Shown piece after piece: positions 24,314-33,870 of a stretch of 64,000 bases of DNA (its first letter is position 1; the number at the start of each line of letters is the position of its first letter). Below the pieces are notes generated by a model. It saw nothing but the letters and a program-made list of their open reading frames with translations. It had not been told where the DNA came from and ran no database searches. The stretch spans positions 1 to 64,000 of the forward strand of contig NZ_LNSA01000021.1 in the NCBI RefSeq assembly GCF_001468465.1, read 5' to 3'. Position numbers and translations under genes: made by a program. The stretch comes from Sphingopyxis sp. H115 (lineage in GTDB: Bacteria > Pseudomonadota > Alphaproteobacteria > Sphingomonadales > Sphingomonadaceae).

Positions 24314-24460
24314 CGCGGCGGCGAGCGTCCCTTTTTTGGACAATCGGCGCTTCGCGACATCCTCCGCACATTAAGATTTTCAAAACCTATTCGCCCTAGA
24401 ACCGCAGATGTTGACCCAGACCAGACCGTCAACAGGGTAAGTGAAATCAGGAGACCAGTC

Positions 24461-24628
24461 ATGAAGTTCATCAAGAAATTCGCTCGCGACACCAAGGCCG
24501 CGACCGCCATCGAATACGGCCTGATCGCCGCTCTCATCGCCGTCGCCGGCATCACCGCGATGGGCGCCGTTGGCGACAGCGTCGAAAACACCTTCAACAA
24601 GGTCGATAGCGGCCTGAAGAAGACCTAA
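24461..24628 (+). CDS. Flp family type IVb pilin, 55 aa
   Basis: Begins MKFIKKFARDTKAATAIEYG, the classic Flp prepilin leader and the conserved Glu/Tyr, then a hydrophobic segment (LIAALIAVAGITAMGAVG) and a short Lys-rich tail. CAGGAG lies about 9 nt before the ATG. It is the major-pilin candidate of a Tad/Flp system whose machinery must be elsewhere. A strong terminator follows. Confidence 0.93.
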   Translation: MKFIKKFARDTKAATAIEYGLIAALIAVAGITAMGAVGDSVENTFNKVDSGLKKT

Positions 24629-24670
24629 GCTTCTGACGTTCGGCCCGCTTCGCCGGGCCAACCGAAAAGA

Positions 24671-24702
24671 AAGGGCGGTGGCTTTGCCATCGCCCTTTTT
24701 TT
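24671..24702 (+). terminator. intrinsic terminator after Flp pilin gene
   Basis: AAGGGCGGTGGC and GCCATCGCCCTT pair (one G-T wobble) around a 3-nt loop and run into seven Ts. It also lies at the 3' end of the convergent M48 protease gene. Confidence 0.9.
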
Positions 24703-24712
24703 GTCCGCGCGC

Positions 24713-26212
24713 CTATCGGCTGGCGTAAACGACGATCTTGACCCGTTGCCCCGGGGTCAGCCGGGTCGACGCGGTCATCCGGTTGAGGACCTGGAAGCGT
24801 TCGGCCTGATAATCGCTGTACGCCATGCGGCGTGCAAGGCTTGCCACCGTGTCGCCGCGACCCACCGTTACCACGTCGATCCGCCGCGGCTTGATCGCCG
24901 CCGCTTCGGCGGTGCTCAGGCGCCGGACGCTGCCGAACATCGAATTGAACGCGCCGCCGCCGCCCGCCTTGGTCAGCGTGACGAAATGAAAGGCGCTGCT
25001 GCGCGAAAATTCATAGGCAAAGACCGTCACATCGACCTGCCCCGACTGGCTGTTCACGCGCGCGGTCGAATAGGAGGCGGGAATGCCGTTCACCGTCGTC
25101 CGCTGGATTGCGCCGGGACTGATCGCGGTGTTGCCCGCAACCGCCTTGAACGCGGCGGCGATATAGGCGTTCATGTCGCCGCTATAGGCGCCGGTCGTGA
25201 ATTGCGCCTGCCCGCCATTGCCGCTGATCGACACGGCGGTGGAGCCATTCTGCATGCCATATCCGCTCGGCACGGTGAAACGCAGCCGAAGGTCGGGGTG
25301 AAGAAAGTCGCGTCCCTCGACGACGCCCTGCGCCGGATCGTCGCCATAAAGCACGCCATCGACCGACGCGAAAAAGGCATCGGCATTGCGGTTGCCGCCG
25401 CTGCCGCCGACGCGGCGCGCCAGCGTCTGCGCGTTGCGCACGCGCGACGCGGGATCGGGGTGAGTACTCGCCCATTCGGGCAGCGAGCGCGCATCGCCGC
25501 CCGCCAGTCGCGCATCGAGGCTGGTCTGCGCGGCAAGGCTGGCGAGCATCGTCGACAGTGCGAGCGGATCATAACCCGCGCTACGCAAATATTGGACGCC
25601 GAGCTGGTCGGCCTGCAATTCCTGGCTGCGCGAAAAGCCCAGCGTCGCCAGTTGTGCGACCTTCATGGAATTATTCTGGAGCAGCCCGCCAAGCCCGCCG
25701 AGGAGCCCGCCATTGTCGCCGATCGCGCCGCCGAGCACCGCGCCCAGCACGCCGAGGATGGTGTGGCGCGTTGCCGCCGACTGGCGCTTCTTGCTGTGCT
25801 GCGCCGCGACATGGCCGACTTCGTGGCCGAGCACCCCTGCCAGTTCGGCCTCGTCGTTCATCAATGCCATCAGCTGGCGCGTGACATAGACATAGCCGCC
25901 GGGGATCGCGAAGGCGTTGTTCACCGGCGAATTGAGCAAGGTCACCGTGAAATCGCTCGGGCTGCGCGAAAGACCGGACTGCACCGCGATATTCTGTCCG
26001 ATGCGGTTCACATAGGAGGCCTGCGGACCGCTATAGGCACCGCCGAACTCCTCAAGCAGCTGCGGATGCGCCTCGTCGCCCTGCTTGCGTTCGGCGGCCG
26101 AGATATTCGTCTGCGTCTTGATCGCCTTCAGCTGCGCATCGGCCGCGCCGGTGATCGCGACACCCCCCATCGCCAGCGCCGCCGCCAGCGTCTTTCCGGT
26201 CGTCCAGCTCAT
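24713..26212 (-). CDS. M48 family metalloprotease, exported, 499 aa
   Basis: BepA/LoiP-like periplasmic zinc protease. Signal peptide at residues 1-~27 (LAAALAMGGVAITGAADA). The catalytic HEVGH occurs in LAGVLGHEVGHVAAQHS near 125, with the third ligand in ELQADQLGVQYL. A middle domain of unknown role and a C-terminal LysM-like segment (VGRGDTVASLARRM...LTPGQRVKIVV) suggest cell-wall or outer-membrane attachment. ATG 26212 has GGGAGG 7 nt upstream. Confidence 0.92.
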   Translation of the reverse strand: MSWTTGKTLAAALAMGGVAITGAADAQLKAIKTQTNISAAERKQGDEAHPQLLEEFGGAYSGPQASYVNRIGQNIAVQSGLSRSPSDFTVTLLNSPVNNAFAIPGGYVYVTRQLMALMNDEAELAGVLGHEVGHVAAQHSKKRQSAATRHTILGVLGAVLGGAIGDNGGLLGGLGGLLQNNSMKVAQLATLGFSRSQELQADQLGVQYLRSAGYDPLALSTMLASLAAQTSLDARLAGGDARSLPEWASTHPDPASRVRNAQTLARRVGGSGGNRNADAFFASVDGVLYGDDPAQGVVEGRDFLHPDLRLRFTVPSGYGMQNGSTAVSISGNGGQAQFTTGAYSGDMNAYIAAAFKAVAGNTAISPGAIQRTTVNGIPASYSTARVNSQSGQVDVTVFAYEFSRSSAFHFVTLTKAGGGGAFNSMFGSVRRLSTAEAAAIKPRRIDVVTVGRGDTVASLARRMAYSDYQAERFQVLNRMTASTRLTPGQRVKIVVYASR

Positions 26213-26346
26213 CGAAATGCCTCCCACTCGATCGTTCGCGCGGGACTATTCCCCTTGCGCGACAAGACAAGCCGCCGATGGACCGCAGCCTGCCGATTCC
26301 GCAAAAATAACGCCATGACCCGTGATCGGGTTCCGCCGGAACGCGG

Positions 26347-27294
26347 CTAAGCGCGCCCCATCGCAAGGAATTTTTCCTCACGTGCGGCGAGCAACGTGTC
26401 GCGCGGCAGGCCCGACAGCGCGCCCAGTTCCTGTTCGATCGCATCGCCGAGCGCGGCGATGGCGACGTCGGGCGCACGGTGGGCGCCGCCGACGGGTTCG
26501 GGAACGATACGGTCGATGACCTTCAGCCCCAGCAGGTCCTGCGCCGACATCTTCATCGCCGCGGCGGCGTCGGCCGCCTTGTCCGACGTGCGCCACAGGA
26601 TCGACGCGCAACCTTCAGGCGAAATCACCGAATAGACGGCATGTTCGAACATCAACACACGGTTTGCGGCGGCAAGCGCGATCGCTCCGCCCGATCCGCC
26701 CTCGCCGACAACTGCGGCAACCATCGGCACGCCGAGCGCGAGGCATTGTTCGGTCGAGCGGGCGATCGCTTCGGCCTGCCCGCGCTCTTCGGCCTGGATG
26801 CCCGGAAAGGCGCCCGACGTGTCGACCAGCGTGACGACCGGCAGGCCGAAGCGGTCGGCGAGCTGCATCAGGCGGATCGCCTTGCGATAGCCCTCGGGCT
26901 TCGCCATCCCGAAATTATGCTTCATCCGCGACGGGATATCGTCGCCCTTTTCATGGCCGATCACCATGACGCGGCGGCCGCGAAAACGTGCGAGCCCGCC
27001 CAAAATCGCCTGGTCGTCCGCGAAATTGCGGTCGCCTGCGAGCGGCATCCAGTCATCGAACAGGCCCGCGACATAGTGTTTGAAATGCGGGCGATCGGGG
27101 TGCCGCGCGACCTGCGTCTTTTGCCAAGGCGTCAGTTTGGAATAGATTTCGCGCAACAATTTCGAGGACTTGTCCTCCAATCGTGCGATGTCGTTGTCGA
27201 TATTGAGCGTGGGGTCGTCCCCCATCTCGCGCAGTTCGGCAATCTGGCGATCGAGCGCCGCGACCTGTTTTTCGAAGTCCAGAAAGGCTGTCAT
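26347..27294 (-). CDS. accA: acetyl-CoA carboxylase carboxyltransferase subunit alpha
   Basis: Transfers the carboxyl group from biotin to acetyl-CoA in the first step of fatty acid synthesis, with AccD. The 315-aa sequence has the family's VTLVDTSGAFPGIQAEERGQAEAIA and the oxyanion-hole GEGGSGGAIALA. It sits 9 bp after xerD in the same direction, so the two may be co-transcribed. Confidence 0.97.
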   Translation of the reverse strand: MTAFLDFEKQVAALDRQIAELREMGDDPTLNIDNDIARLEDKSSKLLREIYSKLTPWQKTQVARHPDRPHFKHYVAGLFDDWMPLAGDRNFADDQAILGGLARFRGRRVMVIGHEKGDDIPSRMKHNFGMAKPEGYRKAIRLMQLADRFGLPVVTLVDTSGAFPGIQAEERGQAEAIARSTEQCLALGVPMVAAVVGEGGSGGAIALAAANRVLMFEHAVYSVISPEGCASILWRTSDKAADAAAAMKMSAQDLLGLKVIDRIVPEPVGGAHRAPDVAIAALGDAIEQELGALSGLPRDTLLAAREEKFLAMGRA

Positions 27295-27303
27295 GCGAAG
27301 TCG

Positions 27304-28215
27304 CTAGGACGAAGGCGGCTTGAGGTCAACGCCATCGAACCGCGCGAGCGGATGACGCCGGTTGACCAGCTCGACGAGCCGGCGGCTATCGACATGCGTG
27401 TAGATTTCGGTGGTCGCGATATCGGCATGGCCGAGCATCAGTTGCAGCGCGCGCAGGTCAGCCCCGCCCTCGAGCAGATGCGTGGCAAAGGCGTGGCGCA
27501 GGACGTGCGGGCTGATCGTGGCCGGGTCGATGCCCGCGCGCGCCGCGAGGTCGCGTAGCATCTGGAACAGCCGCACGCGCGAGATATGCGCCTTGCCCGA
27601 CGGGAACAGCCAGGGCGAACCGTCGGCCAGCAGCGGCAGCCAGCGGTCGAACGCCGCCCGCGCGCGATCGGACAGGGGCACCAGCCGCTCCTTGTCGCCC
27701 TTGCCGCGGACGATCAGATATTCGCGTTCGCCCGCCACCGCGCGGCGCGGCAGCGCAACGAGTTCGCTCGCGCGCAGGCCCGATCCGTATAGCAGCTCGA
27801 GCAGCAACAGCATCCGGACCGCGTTCGCCGGCGGCACGTCGCCCGCCGCCTCCGCGCCCGCCTGTTCGAACAGCCGCTCGACATCGGCGTGTGTCAGAAT
27901 GCGCGGCAGCGGGCGCCGCGTTGCCGGGCGCGCGATATCTAGCGCAGGATTGTCCGCCCGCTCCCCCTCGTCGAGCAAGAAAGCGAAAAACTGGCGCAGC
28001 GCGGACAATTTGCGCGCCGCGCTGCTCGCCGCCAGCGACTGGTAATCGGCCATCAGCTTGCGAAGATCGGCGGCGCTCGCGTCGGCCAGCGAGCCCCGGA
28101 CCCATTCGTCCGCCTGGTCGAGATCGCGGCGATAGGCCGCCAGCGTATTGCGCGAGGCACCGCGCTCGGCCGCCATCATCTCCAGAAAGCGGCCGATCAA
28201 CGCGCCGTCAGACAC
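27304..28215 (-). CDS. xerD: tyrosine recombinase XerD, ~303 aa
   Basis: Resolves chromosome dimers at dif with XerC and FtsK. The N-terminal SAM-like domain contains RGASRNTLAAYRRDL. The catalytic set is visible: Arg in GLRASEL, Lys in VRGKGDKERLVPL, HVLRHAFATHLLEGG (H-x-x-R), GHADIATTEIYTHV with the nucleophilic Tyr. GTG 28215 gives a standard N-terminus and a short overlap with the upstream gene; ATG 28236 is the longer alternative. It is a core gene and not linked to the mobile element. Confidence 0.93.
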   Translation of the reverse strand: MSDGALIGRFLEMMAAERGASRNTLAAYRRDLDQADEWVRGSLADASAADLRKLMADYQSLAASSAARKLSALRQFFAFLLDEGERADNPALDIARPATRRPLPRILTHADVERLFEQAGAEAAGDVPPANAVRMLLLLELLYGSGLRASELVALPRRAVAGEREYLIVRGKGDKERLVPLSDRARAAFDRWLPLLADGSPWLFPSGKAHISRVRLFQMLRDLAARAGIDPATISPHVLRHAFATHLLEGGADLRALQLMLGHADIATTEIYTHVDSRRLVELVNRRHPLARFDGVDLKPPSS

Positions 28216-30028
28216 GCACCAGCGCTTCGGCGGCAATCATCCGCGCTTCGGCGGGCAACCCGACTTCGCGCAGCGCCCGGACGATATGATAGAGGTGATA
28301 GGGTGGCACTTTGGACCATTCGCCCTGCATCCCCGCCGCCGCGAGCAGCGCGACCATCCCTGGCTCGCGCCGCTCTGCCGCGGCCATGATCGCCCGCGTC
28401 CAGCGCGTCTGCTTGCCAAGGTCGAGGTCGAGATCGCTCGCCGCCGATGCCGCCGCACCCGCGTCGATCCGCCCGAGACCGGCGAGGCCCGCAAGCAGGA
28501 ATTTCGACCGCAGCATGTCGGCGCTGTCGTCGTCGCCCGCGAATTGCCCGACCGCGCCCGCGCTCATGCCATTCAGCGGTCGCGGCGAACCGACGGCAAG
28601 GACGCCCCATGCTCGGCTGCCGACCGAAACCGTCGGCACCCATGCGATCGCATTCGCGTCGTAACCGCCGGCGAGCATCGACCCGAGCAGTTGCCAGGGA
28701 TCGCCGCCAACGTCGGTTCCGGGGGGCAAGGCCGCCGCGGCGCGAGCCGTCGCGACCATCGCGGCATAGCGCTGCGTCGGGGTCGATCCGGCGCTCCACA
28801 GGCCTTCCATCGCGGCGTAGCGATCGACGCCGTTGGCAAGGTTGAACGAACCGCGAAGCGCGTCGGTCTGGCTGGCAAGCGCCTCGGCCGGCTCTTCTTC
28901 GCTCGCGGCCGCGCTCAGCAGCGACACATAGGCCTCGCTCGACAGAACGCCGCGCGCCGCCGCCTCGGGCGCCGCCGCAACACGGTTCGCCATGTCGGTC
29001 ATCGGCGCCAGCACCGTCCAGCCCTTCATATAATAGGGCGCCGCAGTACGCAGCGCCTCGGGGACCGGGATCGCCGTCGCGGTCGCCATGCCGAAGCGCC
29101 AGCTGGTCAGCCGGTCGATATTGTCCCACTCGATCGTGGTCGAGCGGCGCCCGCCACCCGTTGCGCCGAGCACGCGCTCGGCAAGCAGGATGTCGAAATT
29201 GGAAATCTTGCCGCTCGACCGCACGCGGCCGATCGCCCAGCCCGCGGGTCCCGCCTCGCCCGACAGCCCGGAACAGATGGCGGCCGACAGTCGCCACGCC
29301 TGTTCGTCGCCATGCGCAAGGCCCGCCGGGACATAGGGGCACATGCCCGCGGGATCGGCATTGGCCAGATAGGTTTGCTGGACGGCCGCGATCAGGCGCG
29401 GGCTCGCGCGGTCGTAATCGACCGACTGGACGATCCGGCGCGCCGTGATCGATTCACCCATCCGCAGCAGCAGCGACGCACGTTCGGCGGCTAGGTCGGC
29501 GCCGTTGATCGTATCCGGCGTGTCGATCGCCGACGCAAGCGCCCGGCGGAGGAGGATCTGCGCCCAGCGCGAGGCCAGCTGGCCGTTGGTGCGGCGCATG
29601 ATCGCCGCGGCATATTGGCCGCGCACGCCAAAGGCGTCGGGCGCCAGCCCGCCCGTTTCGGGGGTCAACGGCCCGATACGGGTCAGCAGGCGGCGCGCGC
29701 CGGGCGGCAGGTCATATTTGAGCCCGCCCGATTCGACCGCCTCGCCGTCCTCCGCATCCTCGGCGTCCGCGCCCTCTTCGGCGGCGCCGCTGGCCGTCGT
29801 ACCGCTCAGCGTCGGGGCGACGGGCGGCGGCGTCGCGCCACTTTTCGGCGCCGGACCCGGCGCCGGCGTCGCGGTCGGCGCGGGGGTCGGGCGCGGGGCG
29901 GGCGTGTCGGCGGGATTGCCGAAGCCTTCGGGCAACAACGATTCCTGGGCAAGCGCGGGGAGGACCAGCGCCGCGGCCATCGCCGTAGCCGAGAGGCCCA
30001 GCACCAGCGATAATGTCGTCTTCTTCAT
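28208..30028 (-). CDS. hypothetical exported protein, 606 aa
   Basis: Signal peptide (MKKTTLSLVLGLSATAMAAA, cleavage near ALA-QE), then a Pro/Thr/Ala-rich linker with TPAPRPTPAPTATPAPG (residues ~40-80), then a long Ala-rich helical region that resembles a repeat-type (TPR-like) periplasmic protein. No enzymatic motif seen. ATG overlaps the stop of the small membrane-protein gene (ATGA), and its 3' end overlaps xerD, indicating one operon. Function unknown, perhaps envelope-linked. Confidence 0.75.
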   Translation of the reverse strand: MKKTTLSLVLGLSATAMAAALVLPALAQESLLPEGFGNPADTPAPRPTPAPTATPAPGPAPKSGATPPPVAPTLSGTTASGAAEEGADAEDAEDGEAVESGGLKYDLPPGARRLLTRIGPLTPETGGLAPDAFGVRGQYAAAIMRRTNGQLASRWAQILLRRALASAIDTPDTINGADLAAERASLLLRMGESITARRIVQSVDYDRASPRLIAAVQQTYLANADPAGMCPYVPAGLAHGDEQAWRLSAAICSGLSGEAGPAGWAIGRVRSSGKISNFDILLAERVLGATGGGRRSTTIEWDNIDRLTSWRFGMATATAIPVPEALRTAAPYYMKGWTVLAPMTDMANRVAAAPEAAARGVLSSEAYVSLLSAAASEEEPAEALASQTDALRGSFNLANGVDRYAAMEGLWSAGSTPTQRYAAMVATARAAAALPPGTDVGGDPWQLLGSMLAGGYDANAIAWVPTVSVGSRAWGVLAVGSPRPLNGMSAGAVGQFAGDDDSADMLRSKFLLAGLAGLGRIDAGAAASAASDLDLDLGKQTRWTRAIMAAAERREPGMVALLAAAGMQGEWSKVPPYHLYHIVRALREVGLPAEARMIAAEALVRV

Positions 30029-30258
30029 CGCGCGTCTCGTGTGGATGGCAGGCTTTCGGCAATCTTGTCGGTCACATCCACCTCAATCATTCGCGGCTCG
30101 ATCGGCCGGCCCAGGAACAGCAGGAACAGGAACAATATCGCCAGCACCAAAATCAGCACGACCAGTCGTGCGATCCACCGCCCCTTTCCCGATCTGCCCT
30201 TGGCGCGCAATATCCAATGCCTGTCGTTCGTCTCATGGCGCAGGTGCAGCAAAACCAT
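30025..30258 (-). CDS. small single-pass membrane protein, 77 aa
   Basis: Basic N-terminus (~30 residues) followed by one strong hydrophobic helix (LVVLILVLAILFLFLLFLG) and a short acidic periplasmic tail. The ATG at 30258 gives a plausible protein, and the stop overlaps the next gene by ATGA. It probably partners the 606-aa exported protein. Its start region faces aroK across a 37-bp divergent gap. Confidence 0.7.
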   Translation of the reverse strand: MVLLHLRHETNDRHWILRAKGRSGKGRWIARLVVLILVLAILFLFLLFLGRPIEPRMIEVDVTDKIAESLPSTRDAR

Positions 30259-30295
30259 TGTCCCGCGCGCGCCGGTCGGTATAGCCGCGCGCACC

Positions 30296-30874
30296 ATGTC
30301 GCGAAACCCGAAAAGCCCGGCAACTGCCATTCCCGCGTCGATCCGCGACCGGTCGGTCGTACTCGTCGGGCTGATGGGATCGGGAAAATCGACGATCGGC
30401 CGCCGCCTTGCGCAACGGCTCGGCATGCGCTTCGCCGACGCGGACGACGAAATCGAGCGCGCCGCCGACATGACCATTTCCGATATATTCGCGCGTTTCG
30501 GCGAGGCGCACTTCCGCGACGGCGAACGCCGCGTGATCGCGCGGCTGCTCGCCGGCAAGCCGATGGTCCTCGCCACCGGCGGCGGCGCCTTCATCAACGA
30601 CGAGACGCGCAAGCTGATCCTCGCGGACAGTCTTTGCATCTGGCTCGACGCCGACATCCCGACGCTCGTCGAGCGCGTCGGCCGCCGCAGCCATCGCCCG
30701 CTCCTCAAGAATCGCGACCCCGGCGAGGTGCTTCGCGAGCTGGCGGCGGTCCGCAACCCCATCTATGCCGAGGCGCACCTGCGTGTCAGTTCGGCAAGCA
30801 CGCCGCACGACCATACCGTGCGCGCGATCATGGAAGCCTTGTCGAAATGGGAGGATCCGCAATGGAAAAGCTGA
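30296..30874 (+). CDS. aroK: shikimate kinase
   Basis: Phosphorylates shikimate at O3 with ATP in chorismate synthesis. Walker A is LVGLMGSGKSTIGRRLA; DADDEIER and FGEAHFRDGERRVI are shikimate-binding motifs; LATGGGAF is the substrate-loop glycine motif; RPLLK holds the lid Arg. At ATG 30296 the length (192 aa) is normal. It overlaps aroB by 13 bp, the usual aroKB operon. Confidence 0.95.
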   Translation: MSRNPKSPATAIPASIRDRSVVLVGLMGSGKSTIGRRLAQRLGMRFADADDEIERAADMTISDIFARFGEAHFRDGERRVIARLLAGKPMVLATGGGAFINDETRKLILADSLCIWLDADIPTLVERVGRRSHRPLLKNRDPGEVLRELAAVRNPIYAEAHLRVSSASTPHDHTVRAIMEALSKWEDPQWKS

Positions 30875-31956
30875 CCGTAGAGCTCGGCAGCCGCAGCTAT
30901 CCCATCCTGATCGGCGACGGGCTGCTCGAAGAGATCGGCCGCCATGTCGCGCCGCTTCTCAAACGTCCGCGCACGATGATCGTGACCGACTCCCATGTTG
31001 CCGACCATTATTTGCGGCGCGTCGGAACCGCGCTCGGCAACGAAGGCATTTCCTTTTCCTCCTTCGTACTCGAACCCGGCGAAAGCACGAAAAGCTGGGC
31101 CGGTCTCGCCCGGCTCACCGAATGGCTGATCGGCGAAGGTGTCGAACGCAGCGATCATGTCATCGCGCTCGGCGGCGGCGTCATCGGCGACCTCGTCGGC
31201 TTCGCCTGCTCGATCGTCAAACGCGGCTGCCATTTCATCCAAGTGCCGACAACGTTGCTCGCCCAGGTCGACAGCAGCGTCGGCGGCAAGACCGCGATCA
31301 ACGTGCCCGCGGGCAAGAATCTGATCGGCGCCTTTCACCAGCCCGCGCTCGTCGTCATCGATCCGGCGACGCTCGAAACCCTGCCCCGCCGCGAACTCGG
31401 CGCGGGCTATGCCGAAGTGGTAAAATATGGCCTGATCGACGATGCGGACTTTTTTGCCTGGTGCGAGGCCAATGGCGCGGCCTTGCTCGCGGGCGACAGC
31501 GCGGCTCGTCGCAAGGCAATTGCCCATAGCGTTGCCGCAAAGGCGCGCATCGTCGCCGCCGACGAACGCGAGACGCAGGATATCCGCGCGCTGCTCAATC
31601 TCGGCCACAGCTTCGGCCACGCGCTTGAGGCCGAAACCGGCTATTCGGACCGCCTGCTCCACGGCGAGGCGGTCGCGGCGGGCATGGTACTCGCGCATCG
31701 TTTCTCCGCGGCGAACGGGATCTGCCCGGCCGGGGACGCCGAACGCGTCCGCGCGCACCTCGCCAGCGTCGACCTGCCGCACAGCCTCGCCAGCGCGGGC
31801 GTCAACAGCGATGGGAAGGCGCTTGCCGCGCATATGGCGCACGACAAGAAGGTGCGCGGCGGGAAGCTGCCGCTGATCCTGACCCGCGGCATCGGGCAGA
31901 GCTTTGTGACCGAGGATTATGGCCTGGACGCGGTCGCGGCGTTTCTGGATGGCTGA
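30862..31956 (+). CDS. aroB: 3-dehydroquinate synthase
   Basis: Cyclises DAHP to 3-dehydroquinate using NAD+ and zinc. Motifs: VIALGGGVIGDLVGFA (NAD binding), QVPTTLLAQVDSSVGGKTAIN, YAEVVKYGLI, and LNLGHSFGHALE with zinc-binding His. It is 364 aa with GGGAGG before the ATG. Second gene of the aroKB operon. Confidence 0.97.
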   Translation: MEKLTVELGSRSYPILIGDGLLEEIGRHVAPLLKRPRTMIVTDSHVADHYLRRVGTALGNEGISFSSFVLEPGESTKSWAGLARLTEWLIGEGVERSDHVIALGGGVIGDLVGFACSIVKRGCHFIQVPTTLLAQVDSSVGGKTAINVPAGKNLIGAFHQPALVVIDPATLETLPRRELGAGYAEVVKYGLIDDADFFAWCEANGAALLAGDSAARRKAIAHSVAAKARIVAADERETQDIRALLNLGHSFGHALEAETGYSDRLLHGEAVAAGMVLAHRFSAANGICPAGDAERVRAHLASVDLPHSLASAGVNSDGKALAAHMAHDKKVRGGKLPLILTRGIGQSFVTEDYGLDAVAAFLDG

Positions 31957-31971
31957 AGCGTCAGGCCTGCC

Positions 31972-33870
31972 TCAGCTTCCGCTTTCCAGTCCCATCGTCT
32001 CATTCTCTTCGCGCGCGGCTTTCGCTGCCAGACGCTTGCGCCGGTATTTCTCGAGTATGCTGTCGGCCTCGCGACCGCCGCCCGGTTTGAATCGATGGTC
32101 CATTCCCGCCGAAAGGTCGCCCTCATCGAGCTGCGCCCGCAGCCGCGTTTCGTCGAGATGGCGCAGCGTCGCCTCGACGTCGTCCATCTCCGCCGGATCG
32201 ACATCGAGATGGCGGAGCGCCGTCAGGCCCAGCGCGACCGAACTTTCGAACACCTCACGAATGACGCCATCGACACCCGATCCGTCGACCGCGAGCATCT
32301 GACGGCGATCAAACACCCGCATCAATATCTTCGCATTGGGAAATGCCTCGACGATGGGCTTCAGCACGGCCGCATCGACCGATGCATCGTCGATGCAAAA
32401 GATGATCAGTCGCGCCTCCTCCGCGCCCGCCCGGCGGAGCAGGTCGACGCGCAACCCGTCGCCGAAATAGACCTTGGTATCGAAACGGCTCGACAGCTCG
32501 ATCTGGCTCGGCTTCTTGTCGATCAGCGTTACCGAACAGGCGACGCCGTGCAGCATCTGCGATACGATCTGCCCGAAACGGCCATAGCCGACGACGATCG
32601 CCGACCCGCGCGGCGCGCCTTCGGGGTCGTCGAGATCGGGTTCGTCCGACCCGGGGGCAAATTCCAAATTGCGCGCAAACAGCATCAGAAACGGCGTCGT
32701 GACCATCGACAGCGTCACCACCGCGCTGAACAGGCTTGCCGCCTCGGGCTCGATCAGCAGCGCGTCGGCGGCTTGCGCAAAGAGCAGGAAGCCGAATTCA
32801 CCGCCCTGGCTCAGAAGCAAACCGAGACCCAGCGCAGCCTGCCAGCTCTTGCCGAACGCCTTGACGATCAGCGTCAGCACGACGACCTTCACCGCGACCA
32901 GTCCCAGCGCAAGCGCGACGACCAGCAAGGGGCGTTCCATCACCGCGCCGACGTCGAGCACCATACCGACGGCGAGGAAGAAAAGGCCGAGCAGGATGAG
33001 GCGGAACGGTTCGACGTCCGATTCGATTTCGTGGCGATAGGGCGAATCGGCCAGCATCACGCCCGCGATGAACGCCCCGAGCGCGGTCGACAGGTGCAGG
33101 CTGTGCATCAGCGCTGCGCTGGCGAGGATGGTCAGCAGCCCGACGACGACGAACAATTCGCGTTCGCCATAGCGGCCCACGATGCGCAGCAGCGGATTGA
33201 CGACGAAGCGGCCGGCAAGGACGAGCACGATGATCGCCCAGACCGTGAAAAATGCCATCTGCCATCCGGGGGGCGCCGAAGGGTTGGCGGGCGCGCGCGA
33301 CAGGACCGCGACGATCGTAATCATCGGCACGATCGCCAGATCCTGGAACAGCAGGATCGAAAAGGCCTTTTCGCCAAAGGGCGAATTGATCCGGCCCGAA
33401 CTTTTGAGGCCGGGCAGCACCTGTGCGGTCGACGATAGCGCAAGCGGCAGGCCCAGCGCGAGGGAAGCTGCGGGGCTGAATCCGAGCGTCAGGTGGATCA
33501 GCGCGGTCAAGATCAGCCCCGTGATGACGACCTGCGCCAGACCGAGCCCGAAGATCGCGCGGCGCATGTCCCACAGGCGGCGCGGCGACAGCTCGAGCCC
33601 GACGAGGAATAGTAGGAAGGCGATGCCCAGTTCGGCAAAGGCCAGCTTCGATTCGCCGCCGCCGACCAGCCCGAAACCGTGCGGCCCGACGAGCGCCCCG
33701 GCGATCAGATAACCGAGCACGGCGCCAAGGCCGAGCCGGCGGAATATCAGTACGAACAGCGTCGCGACGCCCAGCAGGATCGCGCCTTCGACAAGCGCGG
33801 TGTCGGTCGCGGTTTCAGCGACCTTCTCGGCCGCTTCGGATGCCGCCGCGGTGAAGATCGGCAAATTCAT
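31972..33870 (-). CDS. CPA2-type K+/H+ antiporter with RCK/TrkA_N domain, 632 aa
   Basis: Monovalent cation:proton antiporter-2 family (KefB/KefC-like). The N-terminal ~400 residues contain about 12 membrane helices, with FLLFLVGLELSPRRLWDMR and FSILLFQDLAIVPM near the ion path. The cytoplasmic RCK domain begins at SAIVVGYGRFGQIVSQML (Rossmann GxGxxG), continuing with YFGDGLRVDLLRRAGAEEA. It probably exports K+ under electrophile or alkaline stress. The stop is 16 bp from aroB, convergent. Confidence 0.93.
   Translation of the reverse strand: MNLPIFTAAASEAAEKVAETATDTALVEGAILLGVATLFVLIFRRLGLGAVLGYLIAGALVGPHGFGLVGGGESKLAFAELGIAFLLFLVGLELSPRRLWDMRRAIFGLGLAQVVITGLILTALIHLTLGFSPAASLALGLPLALSSTAQVLPGLKSSGRINSPFGEKAFSILLFQDLAIVPMITIVAVLSRAPANPSAPPGWQMAFFTVWAIIVLVLAGRFVVNPLLRIVGRYGERELFVVVGLLTILASAALMHSLHLSTALGAFIAGVMLADSPYRHEIESDVEPFRLILLGLFFLAVGMVLDVGAVMERPLLVVALALGLVAVKVVVLTLIVKAFGKSWQAALGLGLLLSQGGEFGFLLFAQAADALLIEPEAASLFSAVVTLSMVTTPFLMLFARNLEFAPGSDEPDLDDPEGAPRGSAIVVGYGRFGQIVSQMLHGVACSVTLIDKKPSQIELSSRFDTKVYFGDGLRVDLLRRAGAEEARLIIFCIDDASVDAAVLKPIVEAFPNAKILMRVFDRRQMLAVDGSGVDGVIREVFESSVALGLTALRHLDVDPAEMDDVEATLRHLDETRLRAQLDEGDLSAGMDHRFKPGGGREADSILEKYRRKRLAAKAAREENETMGLESGS

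Noticed and set aside
24701..26350. 549-aa rightward ORF
   Set aside because: Mirror frame of the M48 protease; Arg/His-rich shadow with no motifs.
27304..28215. XerD as part of the mobile element
   Set aside because: It is a core XerD with normal neighbours, far outside the att repeats.
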